The position numbers were made by a program, and so were the translations under genes. The notes beneath the pieces were generated by a model, which was not told where the DNA came from, did not search any database, and saw nothing but the letters and a program-made list of their open reading frames with translations. Of a stretch of 64,000 nt of DNA, positions 41,303 through 49,148 are shown piece by piece. How positions within the stretch are numbered: the stretch's first letter is position 1; each line of letters begins with the position of its first letter. Origin of the DNA: Streptomyces rapamycinicus NRRL 5491 (GTDB lineage: Bacteria > Actinomycetota > Actinomycetes > Streptomycetales > Streptomycetaceae); contig NZ_CP085193.1 in assembly GCF_024298965.1 (NCBI RefSeq), positions 3,410,001 to 3,474,000 of the forward strand. The letters are read 5' to 3'.

Positions 41303-41682
41303 ACACGGAGGAGACCCAGGTGACCGACGACCAGCAGCCCGTCGAGCACTCCCTCACCATCCGCAAGCCCTACTACGACCTGATCGCCAGCGGCAATAAG
41401 ACCATCGAGGTCCGCGTCGGCTACCCCAAGATCCGCAAGATCACCACAGGGGACACCCTGCGGATCACCTGCGGCGACGACACCCTGATCACCCGCGTCA
41501 CCGCCGTACGGCAGTACGAGTCGTTCTCCGCGATGCTGGACGCCGAGGACCCCGGCGCGATCGGCGGACCGGACATGGCCCACGACGAACTCATGGCCGC
41601 GATCCGCGACATCTATCCCCGCGAGAAGGAAGCACTCGGCGTCTTCGCCCTCCATCTCGCCCTCGTGGAAACCAGCGGCTGA
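41299..41682 (+). CDS. ASCH-domain protein
   Basis: This 127-residue protein carries the ASCH fold: HSLTIRKPYYDLIASGNKTIEVRVGYPKIRKI, the GDTLRITCGDDTLITRVTAVRQYES barrel, and the FALHLALV end. ASCH domains resemble PUA domains and bind RNA or small ligands. Some hydrolyse N4-acetylcytidine. It overlaps the stop of the HTH/TPR regulator by 4 bp (ATGA), so the two are co-translated. Its presence beside nucleoside-type enzymes is suggestive. Whether it protects RNA, processes a modified nucleoside or acts as a regulator's partner cannot be told. Confidence 0.85.
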   Translation: MNTEETQVTDDQQPVEHSLTIRKPYYDLIASGNKTIEVRVGYPKIRKITTGDTLRITCGDDTLITRVTAVRQYESFSAMLDAEDPGAIGGPDMAHDELMAAIRDIYPREKEALGVFALHLALVETSG

Positions 41683-41725
41683 GCCGCGCACCGCTGGGCC
41701 CGAGGGCACGGGGCCTCGTCGGACG

Positions 41726-43468
41726 TCAGGGGCGCGGTACGTTCCGGAGGTTTGAGCGGGCCATCTGGAGCATCTTGCCGACGCCCCCGTCCAGCACCAT
41801 CCTGCTGGCCGAGAGCGCGAAGCCGGTCACCATCTCCGCCTTGATCTTGGGCGGGATGGACAGCGCGTTGGGGTCCGTGACGATGTCCAGCAGCGCGGGC
41901 CCCTTGTGGTGCAGTGCGGCGCGCAGCGCGGACCGCAGGCGCTTGGGCTTCTCCACCCGCTCGCCGTACACCCCGGCGGCGCGGGCGATCTGCGCGAAGT
42001 CGGGGTTGTGGTAGCCCGTGCCGTGCGCGGGCAGGCCCGAGACCAGCATCTCCAGCTCGACCATGCCCAGCGCGGAGTTGTTGAACAGGATCACCTTCAC
42101 CGGCAGGTCGTACTGGACGAGGGTGAGGAAGTCGCCCATCAGCATGGTGAATCCGCCGTCGCCGGACATCGAGATCACCTGGCGGCGGCGGTCCATGAAC
42201 TGGGCGCCGATCGCCTGCGGCAGCGCGTTCGCCATCGAGCCGTGGGTGAAGGAGCCGATCATCCGGCGGCGGCCGTTGGGGGACAGATAGCGCGCGGCCC
42301 ATACGTTGCACATCCCGGTGTCCACGGTGAAGATCGCGTCATCGGCGGCCTCCTCGTCCAGCACCGACGCCACGAACTCCGGATGGATCGGAATGTGCTT
42401 GTCGACCCGGCGGGTGTACGCCTTGACCACGCCCTCCAGCGCGTCGGCGTGCTTCTTCAGCATGCGGTCGAGGAAGCGGCGGTCCGTCTTGGGGTGCACC
42501 TTCGGCGTCAGACAGCTCAGCGTCTCCCGGACGTCGCCCCAGACGGCGAGGTCCAGCTTGGAGCGGCGGCCGAGGTGTTCGGCGCGGACGTCCACCTGCA
42601 CGGTCCGCACATCGGAGGGCAGGAAGGCGCCGTACGGGAAGTCGGTGCCGAGCAGGATCAGCAGATCGCATTCGTGGGTGGCCTCGTACGCGGCGCCGTA
42701 GCCCAGCAGACCGCTCATCCCCACGTCATAGGGATTGTTGTATTGAATCCACTCCTTGCCGCGCAGGGCGTGCCCCACCGGCGCCTTCAGCAGTTCGGCG
42801 AAGGCCATCACCTCCTCGTGCGCCCCGGCGCAGCCCCGGCCGCAGAAGAGCGTCACCCGCTCCGCCTCGTTGACCATGCGGGCGAACCGGTCGATCTCCG
42901 CGTCGCCCGGGCGCACGGTGGGCCGGGACGTCACCAGGGCGTGCTCCTCGGCGCGCTCGGGCGCCGGGCGGGCGGCGATGTCACCGGGGAGTGCCACCAC
43001 GCTCACCCCGCTGCGGCCGATCGCGTGCTGCACGGCGGTCTGCAGGACGCGGGGCATCTGCTGGGGGTGGGAGATCAGCTCGCAGTAGTGGCTGCACTCC
43101 TGGAACAGCCGCTCGGGATGGGTCTCCTGGAAGTAGCTGGTGCCGATCTCGCTGCTGGGGATGTGCGAGGCGAGCGCGATGACCGGGGCCATGGAGCGGT
43201 GGGCGTCGTAGAGCCCGTTGATCAGATGGACGTGCCCGGGGCCGCAGGAGCCCGCGCAGGCGGCGAGGGACCCGGTGAGCTGCGCCTCGGCACCGGCGGC
43301 GAAGGCGGCGGTCTCCTCGTGCCGCACCTGGATCCAGTCGATCGCGGCGTTCCGGCGGACCGCGTCCACCACGGGGTTGAGGCTGTCCCCGACCACGCCG
43401 TACAGCCGCCGCACACCGGCGCGCACCAGGATGTCCACGTATTGCTCCGCCACGGTCTGCTTGGCCAT
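41726..43468 (-). CDS. poxB: Pyruvate dehydrogenase (quinone)/pyruvate oxidase
   Basis: The 580-residue protein is a thiamine-diphosphate enzyme of the POX/acetolactate-synthase group. QVRHEETAAFAAGAEAQLTG contains the activating glutamate. GHVHLINGLYDAHR and CGRGCAGAHEE lie in the FAD domain region, and the ThDP motif begins MSGDGGFTMLMGDF and ends FNNSALGMVE. Membrane-associated PoxB converts pyruvate to acetate and CO2, passing electrons to quinone through FAD. The final AEMVTGFALSASRMVLDGG could be the amphipathic membrane anchor. Acetolactate synthase is less likely from the pattern. It is a stand-alone gene. Confidence 0.9.
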   Translation of the reverse strand: MAKQTVAEQYVDILVRAGVRRLYGVVGDSLNPVVDAVRRNAAIDWIQVRHEETAAFAAGAEAQLTGSLAACAGSCGPGHVHLINGLYDAHRSMAPVIALASHIPSSEIGTSYFQETHPERLFQECSHYCELISHPQQMPRVLQTAVQHAIGRSGVSVVALPGDIAARPAPERAEEHALVTSRPTVRPGDAEIDRFARMVNEAERVTLFCGRGCAGAHEEVMAFAELLKAPVGHALRGKEWIQYNNPYDVGMSGLLGYGAAYEATHECDLLILLGTDFPYGAFLPSDVRTVQVDVRAEHLGRRSKLDLAVWGDVRETLSCLTPKVHPKTDRRFLDRMLKKHADALEGVVKAYTRRVDKHIPIHPEFVASVLDEEAADDAIFTVDTGMCNVWAARYLSPNGRRRMIGSFTHGSMANALPQAIGAQFMDRRRQVISMSGDGGFTMLMGDFLTLVQYDLPVKVILFNNSALGMVELEMLVSGLPAHGTGYHNPDFAQIARAAGVYGERVEKPKRLRSALRAALHHKGPALLDIVTDPNALSIPPKIKAEMVTGFALSASRMVLDGGVGKMLQMARSNLRNVPRP

Positions 43469-43563
43469 CGCGCGCCCTCATCCCTTTCATCCCGGGTCGA
43501 TGGGGTGGGTGACGGTCGTCCGCCACCTTGCACCTTTCGTCCATCAACCCATGGACGGCGCGC

Positions 43564-45156
43564 CTACGCCTCCCAGACGGCGGCCGCCGTACGGTCGTCG
43601 GCGTAGCCCTTCACCCCGGTCTGGGCGTCGGCGAGGAACGCGGCGAGACCCGGCGCCTCCGCGGTGTCCCAGCGTTCGGCCAGGCGATCGGCGAGGGCCG
43701 CCTCGCCGCGCATGGGGCCGGCGAGGCCCGCGCTGCACAGCAGCAGGGTGTCGCCCGGCCGGGCGACGGAGGCGCGGAACCGGAAGGGCCCGTGGACGGG
43801 CTCGGACTCGGGCGGCGGCGCGGGGTCGGGGCCGGGGTCCTGGCCGGAGCCGGGGTCTTGGCCGGAGCCGGGGTCTTGGCCGGAGCCGGGGTCTTGGCCC
43901 GGCCGCCGGACGGGCGGGCGACCACTCCCATAGCCGATGACGGGCCCACCGACGGTGTCCCGCTCGCCCCCGTCCGGTTCCAGGTCCTGCCAGACGCCGT
44001 CCCGCAGCCGGAAGAGCCCACCGTCGCCGACGCCGAAGAACACCCGCGTACGGCAGGCCGGATGCGCCGGGAGCAGGAGGCAGCGCACCGACGCGGTGTG
44101 GTCGGCGGGGGCGAGGCCGCGTACGGTCGCGCCGGCGCGCAGCCGCCCGTAGGCACGGTCGGTGAGCCGGTGCAGCCCGGAGCTGAGGGCGCCGCGGTTG
44201 GCGGTGTGGATGTCCTCCGTCAACCGGGCCTGATTGCCGCCGACCGACCCGGCGATCCACTCGCACAACTCACGCGCCACCCGATGCGCCCCCGGGGCCG
44301 CCCGCCGCCCACTCGCCACGGCCACCAGGAGAAGGGCGCTGTCCCCGGTCCCGAACCGCACCGCGAGCAGCGCGTCCCGCCGCGACTCGCCCCGGTAGCG
44401 GGCCGCGTCCCCGCGCAACGACGCGGCCCGAAGCGTCAGCGTGCCGTACCGGGCGCCCTCCAAGACGGTGTCGGGCACCACGTCCCGGAGATCCTCCGGA
44501 TCGGTGACGGGAAGCGTGGTCGGCTCGGTCTCGTACGTGGGCGGCTCGGCCCCGACGTACGAGGCCGCCGCGGCCCGCCAGGGCCGCGCCGGATCGACCC
44601 GCAACGCCGCCTCCGGCGGAGGCGGCACCCCGGCCCCACGCGGCCCCGAGGACAGCGAGGGCGGCCCGGCCACCCCGGCACGCCTGGGCGGAGCGGGCGG
44701 GGCGGTGCGCCGGGGCGCGCCCGAGGGGCCGGTGCGCCCGGGTGCACCCGCGGGGCCGGGACGTCCCGGCTCGGCACCGGACCCCGCGCGCCCCTGGGAA
44801 AGCGGGGCCGCGCCGGGCTCCGCGTTGTCGCCCGCCGAGGGCGATGCGCGGTCCTGGGCGGGCAGTGTGGCACCGGGCTCCGCGTCGGCGGGAGATCGCC
44901 ACCCCTGCGGGCCACCTCCGGCGTCGGAGCCCGGGGCGGCACCGCCCGGTTCCCCCGTCCGCGGCCCCCAGGGGGCTCCCGCGGCCGGTCCCTGATTTCC
45001 GGCGTCCTCGTCGCCGGCCAGCGTTCGGGAGGCCGAATCGAACCGGTCGTCCACGGAGTCGGAGGCCGCCGCGGGCCCCGCGTCGGCACGACGTGGGTCG
45101 TACAACTCGCCCCACCAGTCGTCCTCATGACGGCGTCCGTCGCCCTGCTGGCTCAT
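43564..45156 (-). CDS. PP2C-like domain protein with a long disordered N-terminus
   Basis: The ATG at 45156 gives 530 residues. The first 210 or so are low complexity (Pro, Gly, Ala, Arg) and probably disordered or a site of interaction or phosphorylation. The C-terminal 290 resemble a PP2C phosphatase: YRGESRRDALLAVRFGTGDS, LLLVAVASGRRAAPGAHRVA, FFGVGDGGLFRLRDGVWQDL, RPGDTLLLCSAGLAGPM and the final GYADDRTAAAVW. The classic metal aspartates RGxxRxxNED and DGVGG are changed, so activity is doubtful. A GQDPGS repeat (18 bp, about four copies, nt 43834-43905) forms a loop. It may dephosphorylate or sense partners of Ser/Thr kinases, but no kinase gene is nearby. Confidence 0.72.
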   Translation of the reverse strand: MSQQGDGRRHEDDWWGELYDPRRADAGPAAASDSVDDRFDSASRTLAGDEDAGNQGPAAGAPWGPRTGEPGGAAPGSDAGGGPQGWRSPADAEPGATLPAQDRASPSAGDNAEPGAAPLSQGRAGSGAEPGRPGPAGAPGRTGPSGAPRRTAPPAPPRRAGVAGPPSLSSGPRGAGVPPPPEAALRVDPARPWRAAAASYVGAEPPTYETEPTTLPVTDPEDLRDVVPDTVLEGARYGTLTLRAASLRGDAARYRGESRRDALLAVRFGTGDSALLLVAVASGRRAAPGAHRVARELCEWIAGSVGGNQARLTEDIHTANRGALSSGLHRLTDRAYGRLRAGATVRGLAPADHTASVRCLLLPAHPACRTRVFFGVGDGGLFRLRDGVWQDLEPDGGERDTVGGPVIGYGSGRPPVRRPGQDPGSGQDPGSGQDPGSGQDPGPDPAPPPESEPVHGPFRFRASVARPGDTLLLCSAGLAGPMRGEAALADRLAERWDTAEAPGLAAFLADAQTGVKGYADDRTAAAVWEA

Positions 45157-45524
45157 CCCCACATTGTCCACAGGGAGGCTCCACGGGAACACCACGCGAT
45201 GACCGGCCCGAGGCCCGCCCAAGATCCGCTCAAGCGAACCCGGGAGCGCTCACCCGTTGGGCCCTGGAGCCGGGCCCTGCGAGCGGCCCGCCCCCGGAGC
45301 CCGGGGCGGGGCGGGGCGCCGGAGACGAGCCGCTGCTCGCCCCGGCGTCAGCCGTGAACGCGGCCGGAGGGCAAACCCGAGGAGCGGGGGGTGGGACCCG
45401 GCGAGCCGAGGCCGGATGGCCGGAGCCGGACGGCCAGGGGCCGGGCGCCCGGGGCCGGAGCCAGGGCCAGGGCCGGGCCCGAGGCCACCAGGCGGCCCCC
45501 GCCCGATCAACCCCGCCCGCGCCC
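45157..45524. other. GC-rich intergenic region
   Basis: This 368-bp stretch between the PP2C-like gene and the end of the flavoprotein gene is low-complexity GC-rich sequence with many GGCCGGAGCC-type short repeats near 45405-45480. I see no coding region, tRNA or clear promoter in it. Confidence 0.5.
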
Positions 45525-46976
45525 TCACCCCCTGTACGCCTCCAGCAGCCGCAGCCAGATCTCACTGATCGTGGGGAACGACGGCACCGCGTGCCAGAGG
45601 CGGTCGATGGGGACCTCGCCCGCTACCGCCACCGTCGCCGAGTGGAGCAGTTCGCTGACCCCGGGGCCCACGAAGGTGACGCCGATCAGGTGGCCCCGGT
45701 CCAGGTCGACGACCATGCGGGCGCGGCCGCGGTAGCCGTCCGCGTAGAGGACCGCGCCCTCGACCTGGCCCATGTCGTAGTCGACGACGCGGATGCTGCG
45801 GCCCTCGGACTCGGCCTGTTCCGCGGTCAGCCCGACCGCGGCGACCTCCGGGTCGGTGAAGACGACCTGCGGTACGGCCGCCTCGTCCGCGGTCGTCGCG
45901 TACTCGCCCCAGCGGCTCGTGTCCAGCCGCTCGACGCCCCGCGCGCGTGCCCCGATCGCCGCGCCCGCGATGCGCGCCTGGTACTTGCCCTGGTGGGTGA
46001 GGAGCGCCCGGTGGTTGACGTCGCCCGCCGCGTACAGCCAGCCGTCGGGGACGTCCGTCACGCGGCAGGTCTCGTTGACCGTCAGCCAGCCGCCCGGTTC
46101 GAGCCCCACCGTCTCGAGGCCCACTTCCGCGGTGTGCGGGGCGCGCCCGGTGGCGAAGAGCACCTCGTCCGCCTCGAGCCGTTCCCCGCTCTCCAGGGTC
46201 ACCGTGACCGGCCCCTCCGCCCCGCCCGGCCGGGCGAGCCCCTTCACCGACGTACCGGTGCGGATCTCGGCCCCGGCCTCCCTCAGCGTCTCGGCGACCA
46301 GCTCGCCCGCGAACGGCTCGATCCGGTTCAGCAGCCCGGAGCCGCGCACCAGCACGGTGACGCGCGAGCCGAGGCCGCACCAGGCGGTGGCCATCTCGGC
46401 AGCCACCACACCACCACCCACGATGATCAGCCGGTCCGGCACCGTGCCGGAGCTGGTGGCCTCCCGGCTGGTCCAGGGCCGGGCCTCGGCGATCCCGGGC
46501 ATGTCGGGCAGCGCGGCCCGGGTGCCGGTGCAGACGGCCACCGCGTGGCGGGCGGTGAGGGTCCGCTCCTCGCCGCCGGATCCGTCCGGCGGCGTCACCG
46601 CGACCCGCCGCGGCCCGACCAGCCGCCCATGGCCGCGCACCAGGTCGATCCCGGCCGACTCCAGCCAGGTGAGCGCACCGTCGTCCTTCCAGTTGCCGAC
46701 CTGCTTGTCGCGGTGGGCGAAGACATCGGCCGCCGCCAGCGGCCCCCCGACCGCCTCCCGCACCCCCGGCACCTGGCGTGCCTCGGCCCGCGCGAGCACC
46801 GGGCGCAGCAGCGCCTTACTGGGGACGCAGGCCCAGTACGAACACTCACCACCGACCAGCTCCCGCTCCACGATCACCGTGGAGAGCCCGGCGGCGCGGG
46901 TCCGGTCGGCCAGATTCTCACCGACCGGGCCCGCGCCCAGCACGATGACGTCGTACTCGTCCGTGGCCTGGTTCAT
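45525..46976 (-). CDS. FAD-dependent pyridine nucleotide-disulfide oxidoreductase
   Basis: The ATG at 46976 follows GAGAG and gives 483 residues. The order is: an FAD-binding GxGxxG (YDVIVLGAGPVGENLADRT), the redox-active pair in GGECSYWACVPSKALL (C-x4-C), an NAD(P)H-binding IIVGGGVVAAEMA, an FAD motif LYAAGDVNHRALL, and a C-terminal dimerisation domain. It belongs with lipoamide dehydrogenase, mercuric reductase and soluble transhydrogenase. No 2-oxoacid dehydrogenase or mer gene is close, so the substrate is open. An upstream in-frame start at 47153 would add 59 residues that do not match the family. Confidence 0.9.
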   Translation of the reverse strand: MNQATDEYDVIVLGAGPVGENLADRTRAAGLSTVIVERELVGGECSYWACVPSKALLRPVLARAEARQVPGVREAVGGPLAAADVFAHRDKQVGNWKDDGALTWLESAGIDLVRGHGRLVGPRRVAVTPPDGSGGEERTLTARHAVAVCTGTRAALPDMPGIAEARPWTSREATSSGTVPDRLIIVGGGVVAAEMATAWCGLGSRVTVLVRGSGLLNRIEPFAGELVAETLREAGAEIRTGTSVKGLARPGGAEGPVTVTLESGERLEADEVLFATGRAPHTAEVGLETVGLEPGGWLTVNETCRVTDVPDGWLYAAGDVNHRALLTHQGKYQARIAGAAIGARARGVERLDTSRWGEYATTADEAAVPQVVFTDPEVAAVGLTAEQAESEGRSIRVVDYDMGQVEGAVLYADGYRGRARMVVDLDRGHLIGVTFVGPGVSELLHSATVAVAGEVPIDRLWHAVPSFPTISEIWLRLLEAYRG

Positions 46977-47151
46977 CGCAACCCGCTCTCTCGCTCGTAT
47001 CACCGTCGCGGGGCCTCCGGGGGGCCTCGCAGGGTCATCGTGGCGTCGAGTTACCGCGCACAGCCACCCCAATCGGCGTTTCGGCCGAGCGCTCCCGGCA
47101 TCCCGGGGCCTCGGTCCTGCGTACGGGGCGCGGCCGCGCGACAGTGATCGC

Positions 47152-47548
47152 ATGACTGTTTTCAGCGAACCCGAGGCCGGCTACCTCAGATCGCAGCGGC
47201 TCGGCCGGCTGGCCACCGTGGACGCGCACGGCCAGCCGCAGGCGAACCCGGTGGCGTTCTTCCTCAACGAGGACGGCACGGTCGACATCGGCGGCTACGC
47301 CATGGGCGGGACGAAGAAGTGGCGCAACACCGGGACGAATCCGAAGGTGGCGCTGGTCGTCGACAGCCTGGTGAGCGAGCAGCCGTGGCTGGTGTGCGGG
47401 GTGGAGATCCGGCGAGGCGGAGCGGCGCACGGGGCGGCATGACCTCGGCGCCCAGCTGAGCGACGAGGTCATCCGGATCCATCCGCGCTGGGTGTACAGC
47501 TGGGGCCTGGAGGACGTGCCCGGGGCCAAGACCCGGAGCGTGAGCTGA
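47152..47548 (+). pseudogene. Frameshifted PPOX-class F420-dependent oxidoreductase
   Basis: The ATG at 47152 opens a reading frame that matches the flavin/F420 PPOX split-barrel family: FSEPEAGYLRSQRLGRLATV, GQPQANPVAFFLNEDGTVDI and KKWRNTGTNPKVALVVDSL, then WLVCGVEIR. It runs out at a stop near 47442. The family C-terminus EVIRIHPRWVYSWGLEDVP lies in another frame and ends with TGA at 47548. Joining them requires a one-base change near 47411-47414, so the gene is disrupted by an indel, or the base call is wrong there. If intact, it would be about 131 residues and bind FMN or F420. It is divergent from the flavoprotein across 175 bp. Confidence 0.7.
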
Positions 47549-47589
47549 CCTGGGCCGGTCCCGGGCGCACCGCTACCGCTTCAGCACCG

Positions 47590-48744
47590 CTACCGCTGCC
47601 GCTTCGGCCCCCGCTTGCGTTCCATCATGTGGCGGCCGAGCGCCTGCCGCTGCTTCCAGTCCCGCCGCAGCTCGGCCCGCAGCCGCGCGTCCGTACGGGC
47701 CGCGAGCCGCTCGTTCTCGCGGAGCAGCTTGCGGTAGCTCTCCAGCCGCCGCTCCGGCAGCGAGCCGTCGTCGATCGCGGCGAGCACCGCGCACCCCGGC
47801 TCGGCCTGGTGGGCGCAGTCGGGGAAGCGGCACCGCTCGGCGAGCTCCTCGATCTCGGCGAACGCCTGTGCGACACCGCCCTCGGCGTCCCACAGCCCCA
47901 CCCCGCGCAGCCCCGGGGTGTCGATCAGCACCCCGCCCGAGGGCAGGGGCAGCAGATCGCGGGTGGTCGTGGTGTGCCGCCCCTTGCCGTCGCTGTCGCG
48001 GATCGCCCGTACGTCCTGGACGGCCTCGCCCACCAGCGCGTTCGCGAGCGTGGACTTGCCCGCGCCGGACTGGCCGAGCAGCACGGCGGTGCCGGAGGCG
48101 AGCAGGGCGCCGAGCTCCTCCAGCCCGTCCCCCGTCGCGGAGCTCACCGCGAGCACCCGTACACCGGGCGCCGCCGTCTCGGTGTCGGACACCAGATGGG
48201 CGAGGGTGTCCGGGTCGGGCACCAGATCGGCCTTGGTGAGGACGAGCAGCGGCTGGGCGCCGCTCTCCCAGGCGAGCGCGGTGAACCGCTCCACCCGGCC
48301 CAGGTCGAGCTCGGCGGCGAGGGAGACGGCGATGACGGCGTGGTCGACGTTGGCCGCCAGCACCTGACCGTCCGAACGCTTGGAGGAGGTGGACCGTACG
48401 AGGGCGGTACGGCGCGGCAGCAGCGTACGCACGTAACGCGGATCGCCCTCGGCGTCCACGGTGGCCCAGTCGCCGGTGCACACGATCCGCAGCGGATCGC
48501 GCGGCGTCACCAATTCGGTGTCGGCCCGTGCCAGGCCGCTCGGGGTGACGAGATCGCACTGGCCACGGTCCACCCGGAGCACCCGGCCGGGCACCAGGCC
48601 CTGTGCGGCGTACGGGGCGAACGTCTCCGCCCAGCCGTCGTCCCAGCCATAGGCGGCGAGGGAGTACGGAGACGCGGAGCCGGAGGAGCCAGACGAGTGA
48701 GAGGAACCAGAAGAGGCAGAAGAGCCGGTGGAAGTGTTGAACAC
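47590..48744 (-). CDS. rsgA: Ribosome small-subunit GTPase RsgA
   Basis: The 384-residue protein has the circularly permuted GTPase order of RsgA/YjeQ. An N-terminal OB fold (VLRVDRGQCDLVTPSGLARA) comes first, then G4 TKAD in PLLVLTKADLV, G1 GQSGAGKSTL, G3 DTPGLRG, and a C-terminal zinc-binding CRFPDCAHQAEPGC. It acts in late 30S ribosome maturation. The GTG start carries an unusual Ser/Gly-rich N-terminus of about 26 residues and a weak ribosome binding site. A 23-residue leader ORF and a stem-loop lie just upstream (48767-48856), so its expression may be controlled at translation or by attenuation (inference). Confidence 0.94.
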   Translation of the reverse strand: MFNTSTGSSASSGSSHSSGSSGSASPYSLAAYGWDDGWAETFAPYAAQGLVPGRVLRVDRGQCDLVTPSGLARADTELVTPRDPLRIVCTGDWATVDAEGDPRYVRTLLPRRTALVRSTSSKRSDGQVLAANVDHAVIAVSLAAELDLGRVERFTALAWESGAQPLLVLTKADLVPDPDTLAHLVSDTETAAPGVRVLAVSSATGDGLEELGALLASGTAVLLGQSGAGKSTLANALVGEAVQDVRAIRDSDGKGRHTTTTRDLLPLPSGGVLIDTPGLRGVGLWDAEGGVAQAFAEIEELAERCRFPDCAHQAEPGCAVLAAIDDGSLPERRLESYRKLLRENERLAARTDARLRAELRRDWKQRQALGRHMMERKRGPKRQR

Positions 48745-48766
48745 GGAGGAGGAAACCCTTCGAAGG

Positions 48767-48799
48767 GCGGCCTCCGAAGAGGTGTCAGCCGGAGGCCGC
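48767..48799 (-). promoter_or_regulatory. Stem-loop in the rsgA leader
   Basis: GCGGCCTCC and GGAGGCCGC form a perfect 9-bp stem around 15 nt in the leader between the short leader ORF and rsgA. The stop codon of the leader ORF falls in the loop, as in translational attenuators. A palindrome CCCTTCGAAGGG lies immediately downstream. Confidence 0.55.
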
Positions 48800-48856
48800 G
48801 GGGGTGGAAATGAGGAACTCCTGAACGCGAGCGGCGCTCGCCACCGAGACCGTCAT
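48785..48856 (-). CDS. Probable 23-residue leader peptide upstream of rsgA
   Basis: An ATG at 48856 is preceded by the complete Shine-Dalgarno AGGAGGTGA with 8-bp spacing, the strongest such site in this part of the window. It opens a 23-residue ORF beginning MTVSVASAARVQEFLISTPA and ending in TGA at 48785. The stop lies in the loop of the 48767-48799 hairpin and rsgA begins 41 bp downstream. The arrangement suggests a leader peptide that couples its translation to rsgA. No amino acid is repeated as in amino-acid attenuators, so a specific effector cannot be named. Confidence 0.6.
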   Translation of the reverse strand: MTVSVASAARVQEFLISTPAASG

Positions 48857-49084
48857 CAATGTCCTCACCTCCTGTTTTCCTCAACGCGCGGCAACACGGA
48901 CCAACACGGCCCGCACGGAACGGAGAAACCGTAGCCCATCCCCGCACGGGACGCCATCCATTTTTCTTTCGTTGAAAGCGAAGGGCCGCCGTCAACCGCC
49001 CTGTGACCAGGGGAACATGACCCCGAACAGCGGCTCCCGAACATGCTTGCGCACCCGCCGGACGCTGAGGTACCTTCGCGGCAG

Positions 49085-49113
49085 TTGATCTTTGTTTTCA
49101 CGCGCGATAAACG
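49085..49113 (+). promoter_or_regulatory. Possible promoter of the PKS gene
   Basis: TTGATC (49085-49090) lies 17 bp before TAAACG (49108-49113), close to a vegetative promoter although the -10 is weak. Three GGTCA words (49114-49118, 49119-49123, 49127-49131) follow directly and may be an operator. No gene other than the leader ORF occurs in 48745-49148. Confidence 0.4.
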
Positions 49114-49148
49114 GGTCAGGTCACCAGGTCACGGGGGAGTGTACCTAG

